Source: Dehalococcoidia bacterium (lineage in GTDB: Bacteria > Chloroflexota > Dehalococcoidia > JACVQG01 > JAHKAY01). Taken from it: a stretch of 9,553 nt of DNA. The stretch is from positions 1 to 9,553 of the forward strand of contig JASLXN010000041.1 of NCBI GenBank assembly GCA_030740315.1, written 5' to 3'. The notes below the pieces were generated by a model. That model did not search any database and was not told the DNA's origin. It worked only from the letters and a program-made list of their open reading frames with translations. Shown in pieces: positions 6,608-9,553 of this stretch; within the stretch, counting starts at the first letter, position 1, and each line of letters begins with the position of its first letter. A program made the position numbers and the translations under genes.

Positions 6608-6630
6608 CTGGGGGAGGCGAAGTCCCCCAG
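6608..6630. repeat. Perfect inverted repeat (8-bp stem), possible terminator or intergenic element
   Basis: CTGGGGGA (6608-6615) pairs exactly with TCCCCCAG (6623-6630) around the 7-nt loop GGCGAAG. It lies about 130 nt past the stop codon of the oxidoreductase gene. Downstream on the minus strand comes ATATAACTTT, which is AT-rich but not a run of U; on the plus strand a C-run follows. It could end the upstream transcript weakly, or be one copy of a dispersed palindromic repeat. Confidence 0.45.
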
Positions 6631-6756
6631 CCCCCCTATGGTTAGGGCGGACATGCATGGACACCGCTCGCAGTGCCTTGAACCGGTTGCAGCACCTGAC
6701 GCCCCTATTCCAAGCGTGCCAGCAGATAAGCTGGTTGGAAGAAAGCCATATGTGGT

Positions 6757-8718
6757 TTAATCCTCGAGAATGGCAGCGGCCAGCACCTCAGCGATGTCAT
6801 GGGCCTGGAATGTATCCACGGCCTCCCGGGTGCGGATACCGTCCTCAAACATCTGCAGACAAAAGGGACAGGCTGTGGCCACGCCCCCGGCCCCGGTGGC
6901 CATGGCCTCGTCGGCGCGCAGGTTGTTGATGCGCTCACCGGAGGTCTCCTCCACCCACATATGACCCCCTCCGGCCCCGCAGCAGAAGCTCCGCTTACGG
7001 CTGCGGCCCATCTCTGTCAGGGAGGCCCCGGCGGCGCCCAGCACCTGCCGCGGTGAGGAGTAAATATCATGGTAGCGCCCCAAGTAGCAGGAATCGTGAT
7101 AGGTCAGCTTCTGGGCGGAGGCCGCAGGGGCCTTCAGTCGGCCTTCGTCCACCAGGCCGGACAGAAGCTGGCTGTGATGCACCACCTCAAACTGCCCTCC
7201 TAACTGGGGGTACTCGTTGCGGATGGTGTTGAAGCAATGGGGGCAGGAAGTGATGATTCTCTTCACCCCGTACTTGTTGAAATTCTCTATGTTGCGCATG
7301 GCCAGCAACTGGTACTGGTACTCGTTGCCCATGCGGCGGGCAGGCTCACCGCAGCAGGTCTCCTCTTCACCCAGCAGTACAAAGTCCACTCCAGCCACTT
7401 TGAGCAGCTTCACCATAGCCTGTGGTATCTTCTGGCTGCGCTCCTCCAGGGCCGATGTGCAGCCAACCCAGTAGAGCAGGTCTGACTCCCCACCCTGGCC
7501 CAGGTATTTCAAATCCAGGCCGGCGGTCCAATCGGTGCGGCTGGCGGTGGTGCCGCGCCACGGGTGCCCCCGGGCCTCCAGGCTTCGTAGGGTCTGCTCG
7601 GCGGTATCCGGCATCTGTGCCCGCTCTAGCACCAAGTGGCGGCGCATGTCTATTATCTCCTGTACATGCTCAATCAGTACAGGGCACTCCTCCTGGCAAG
7701 AGCGGCATGTAGTGCAGTCCCAAAGCACCTCCTCGGTCACAACCTCACTAATAAGGTCCGGACGTTCACCCTTCTCCAACAACTCCTCGGTGACACGGAG
7801 GATTACATCCCGCGGGTTGAGGGGCTTGCCGGAGAGCCACGCAGGGCAACTGCTGAAGCAGCGTCCGCAGTGCGTGCAGGCCATACCGTCCATAAGCTGC
7901 TTCCAAGAGAAGTCCTGGGGCTTGCTGTTGCCGAAGGTCTCCGAGTTTTCCAAGTCAAGGGGGGTCAAGGCACCCCGGGGGCCCATTGAGCGCAGGAAGA
8001 TGTTGGGGAAAGAGGCCATGATATGAAGGTGCTTGGAGTAAGTGACAAATACCATGAAGCCCAGGATAATGCCGTAATGGAGCCACCACATGACCTGGAA
8101 GGTGCTCTCTCCCGCCCCGGGCATCAGCCCGTTGAAGGCAGCGCCCAGGGGTGGCGAGTTGGCCCCATCCATGCTCAGCCGAATGCCTTCCGCCGTAGCA
8201 CTTAGGAACATGAGTGTGAAGATGAGGGCGAGAATTATGCTGGGAACAGCACCCCGCTCGTCAAGCCGGGCCGGTCTCACCAAATAGCGGCGGAGTGCGG
8301 CCCACATGATGGCCAGCATTACCAGCGCCGCCATTATGTCAAGAACATAGCTATAGTAGGTAGCAAAGGTGCTCTCCAAAATGGCGGACACACCCAACCC
8401 GTCCCCAATGAAAATATAGAGCAGGTAGCTCAACGTATATGCCATGAAGCCCCAGAAGATGAAGAAGTGCCCCAGTCCTGCCCTGTCCGCAGCCGTCACC
8501 CGGCGCAGTGAGCAGATCTGGGCAAAAGTCCTCCCCAGTGTAGCGCTCAGACGTTGCAGGGGCCGGTCCCAACGGGGTTGAGACTCCTTCTGGCCCCGGC
8601 GTAGCTGGCGATAGAGAAAGAATATGCGGTTCAGAGACAGCGCCGCCGCTGCTGCAAAAGCCCCCCAAAACAGCACCACCCCGGGCACAATCCAATAGCT
8701 CTCTTTAATCGGCGACAA
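6757..8718 (-). CDS. Membrane-bound HdrD/GlpC-like Fe-S oxidoreductase with NarI-like cytochrome b domain
   Basis: A 653-aa fusion. The N-terminal half has five likely membrane helices (about 8-36, 82-105, 117-146, 158-177, 207-228), with candidate haem histidines H84, H214, H230 and H232, as in NarI-type cytochromes. Next comes a di-cluster ferredoxin region: C281/284/287/291 and C335/338/341/345. Then two CCG domains follow: C420, C455-C456, C492, C495, and C544, C579-C580, C617, C620, the pattern that binds noncubane [4Fe-4S] clusters in HdrB/HdrD. Such fusions pass electrons between cytoplasmic carriers (often electron-transferring flavoprotein) and menaquinone in anaerobes; the partner cannot be read here, since no etf gene is in the window. 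The start is TTG with a perfect AGGAGG (8724-8729) 5 nt upstream. It follows the PHP gene by 15 nt, so they are probably co-transcribed. A true CoM-CoB disulfide reductase is unlikely in a bacterium. Confidence 0.9.
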   Translation of the reverse strand: MSPIKESYWIVPGVVLFWGAFAAAAALSLNRIFFLYRQLRRGQKESQPRWDRPLQRLSATLGRTFAQICSLRRVTAADRAGLGHFFIFWGFMAYTLSYLLYIFIGDGLGVSAILESTFATYYSYVLDIMAALVMLAIMWAALRRYLVRPARLDERGAVPSIILALIFTLMFLSATAEGIRLSMDGANSPPLGAAFNGLMPGAGESTFQVMWWLHYGIILGFMVFVTYSKHLHIMASFPNIFLRSMGPRGALTPLDLENSETFGNSKPQDFSWKQLMDGMACTHCGRCFSSCPAWLSGKPLNPRDVILRVTEELLEKGERPDLISEVVTEEVLWDCTTCRSCQEECPVLIEHVQEIIDMRRHLVLERAQMPDTAEQTLRSLEARGHPWRGTTASRTDWTAGLDLKYLGQGGESDLLYWVGCTSALEERSQKIPQAMVKLLKVAGVDFVLLGEEETCCGEPARRMGNEYQYQLLAMRNIENFNKYGVKRIITSCPHCFNTIRNEYPQLGGQFEVVHHSQLLSGLVDEGRLKAPAASAQKLTYHDSCYLGRYHDIYSSPRQVLGAAGASLTEMGRSRKRSFCCGAGGGHMWVEETSGERINNLRADEAMATGAGGVATACPFCLQMFEDGIRTREAVDTFQAHDIAEVLAAAILED

Positions 8719-8733
8719 CTGAGCCTCCTCTCG

Positions 8734-9553
8734 TCACCCCGTCGTGGAACAGAACCTGTCTCTTTCCTCTGAAAGGGCCAGGAAGTTTTCCACCACCTGG
8801 GTTGGGATGTCCAGTCCACCTATGGGCGTATCGTTACCGCCCACCCCGTGGTAGTCACTGCCCCCTAGGGGAAGCAACTCATGGCGACTAGCGGTAGCCA
8901 AGATGGAATTGACAACATGCGGCGGGTAGTTGTTGTAATAGGCCTCCACGCCCACCAGTCCGGCGGCCTTGAGGCGGGGCAGTAGCTCATCTATCTGCTG
9001 TATCTCAGCCGGATGGGCCAGCACCGCCAGCCCGTTGCCCCGGCAGATAAGCGCTACAGCCGATTCAGGGGTAAGTTTTTCTCGCTTCACATAGGCGGGG
9101 CTTTCCCGCCCGATGTAGGTGGCAAAGGCTTCCCCTAGAGTCGGCACATAGCCGTTTTCTACGATGGCCTGAGCGATATGGGGTCTACCGACGGACTCAC
9201 CAGCCGCCAGGGTGCGCACCTGCTCCCAGGAAAGGTGAACCCCCATCCCCTCCAGTTTCTCCAGCATCTTCTGTGCCCTAGCCACTCTTGAGTTGCGCTG
9301 CTGCTCCAGCCCCACCTGAAATTCCGAGCGGCCGGGGTCTACAAAAAAGCCCAGGATATGCACTTCGGGGAACGGGATGTCGGTACCCAGCTCCACGCCG
9401 GGGACGAAGCGGATAGACAATTCGCGGGCCGCAGCTTGCGCAGGTACAATACCGGCAACGGTATCGTGGTCAGTGAGGGCCATGACACGGACCCCAGCGG
9501 CTGCGGCCAGCCTAACCACCTCCTGGGGGGTATATTTACCATCGGAGACATTG
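8734..9553 (-). CDS. PHP-domain phosphoesterase, TrpH/YciV (RNase AM) family; 5' end outside window
   Basis: Metal-dependent phosphoesterase of the polymerase-and-histidinol-phosphatase fold. Members studied hydrolyse 3',5'-nucleoside bisphosphates or trim RNA 5' ends. Motifs seen are LTDHDT (about residue 26-31 of the visible part), PGVE, GRPHIA, AHPAE, EAYY and GSDYHG, which supply the His/Asp/Glu metal ligands. The frame stays open to the right edge and reads NVSDGKYTPQE before the first GTG, matching the family pattern 'DLHxHS..SDG', so the true start with the first metal-binding histidines lies outside. I therefore reject the internal GTG at 9519 as start. About 272 residues are visible, near full family length (about 280). 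Substrate is not readable from sequence. Confidence 0.92.
   Translation of the reverse strand, partial: NVSDGKYTPQEVVRLAAAAGVRVMALTDHDTVAGIVPAQAAARELSIRFVPGVELGTDIPFPEVHILGFFVDPGRSEFQVGLEQQRNSRVARAQKMLEKLEGMGVHLSWEQVRTLAAGESVGRPHIAQAIVENGYVPTLGEAFATYIGRESPAYVKREKLTPESAVALICRGNGLAVLAHPAEIQQIDELLPRLKAAGLVGVEAYYNNYPPHVVNSILATASRHELLPLGGSDYHGVGGNDTPIGGLDIPTQVVENFLALSEERDRFCSTTG

Larger units (their letters stand above)
6508..6756. other. Intergenic region between the HdrD-like gene and ffh
   Basis: This 249-nt stretch shows no gene. It contains the ffh promoter (6517-6546), a strong GC hairpin (6608-6630), a weaker hairpin CCAGC-AGATAA-GCTGG (6719-6734) shortly after the oxidoreductase stop codon, and a short palindrome AACCGGTT (6681-6688). 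Nothing resembles a tRNA or the SRP RNA. Confidence 0.6.

Noticed and set aside
7535..8026. 163-codon plus-strand open frame
   Set aside because: Antisense to the cluster-binding half of the HdrD-like gene; composition is that of a shadow frame.
9339..9519. Start of the PHP gene at the GTG at 9519
   Set aside because: The frame stays open to the window edge and the upstream residues match the conserved PHP N-terminal motif, so the gene begins outside.
1..9553. CRISPR array, tRNA, rRNA, prophage or insertion sequence
   Set aside because: Read through both strands of the intergenic regions: no regularly spaced repeats, no cloverleaf-like segment, no transposase or integrase motifs.

Overview
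The window is about 59% G+C by eye and reads almost entirely on the minus strand. It carries seven protein genes, two of them cut by the window edges. An oxygen-sensitive acetyl-CoA synthase (ACS), a CooC-type nickel ATPase and a heterodisulfide-reductase-like membrane oxidoreductase point to a strict anaerobe using all or part of the Wood-Ljungdahl pathway. My guess is a bacterium of the Chloroflexota (Dehalococcoidia-like): Ffh is bacterial in type, while the ACS is short and lacks the CODH-binding domain. That is inference, not something the sequence proves.

Layout in the direction of transcription (right to left). (1) 9553-8734: PHP-domain phosphoesterase, 5' end outside the window. After a 15-nt gap comes 8718-6757, a membrane-bound NarI-like/HdrD-like Fe-S oxidoreductase with a TTG start. 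(2) 6756-6508: intergenic region with a perfect 8-bp hairpin and a good promoter placed very close to the next start codon. (3) 6507-5197: ffh, the SRP GTPase. (4) 5196-4895: intergenic region with a possible dispersed repeat, a weak hairpin and a strong-looking promoter. (5) 4894 to 1: a tight operon of MoxR/BchI-like AAA+ ATPase, CooC/AcsF-like ATPase, ACS catalytic subunit and an AAA-VWA fusion protein whose 3' end is outside the window. Gaps are 15-17 nt, with one 11-nt overlap.

The operon at 4894-1 is the most interesting part. It pairs the enzyme that needs a nickel-containing A-cluster with a nickel-insertion type ATPase, and brackets both with two paralogous AAA+ proteins. The first has intact ATPase motifs. 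The second keeps Walker A but has lost the Walker B glutamate, the sensor-1 asparagine and the arginine finger, and is fused to a VWA domain. This repeats the live/dead BchI-BchD plan of magnesium chelatase and the general MoxR-VWA plan of metalloenzyme activators. Both AAA proteins also share a CX3CX6CX2C insert. I infer a dedicated ACS maturation or activation machine. The ACS has all six A-cluster cysteines with spacing identical to the Moorella enzyme, but lacks the N-terminal CODH-docking domain and has Ile where Moorella has the gating Phe512. No CODH gene is visible in this window.
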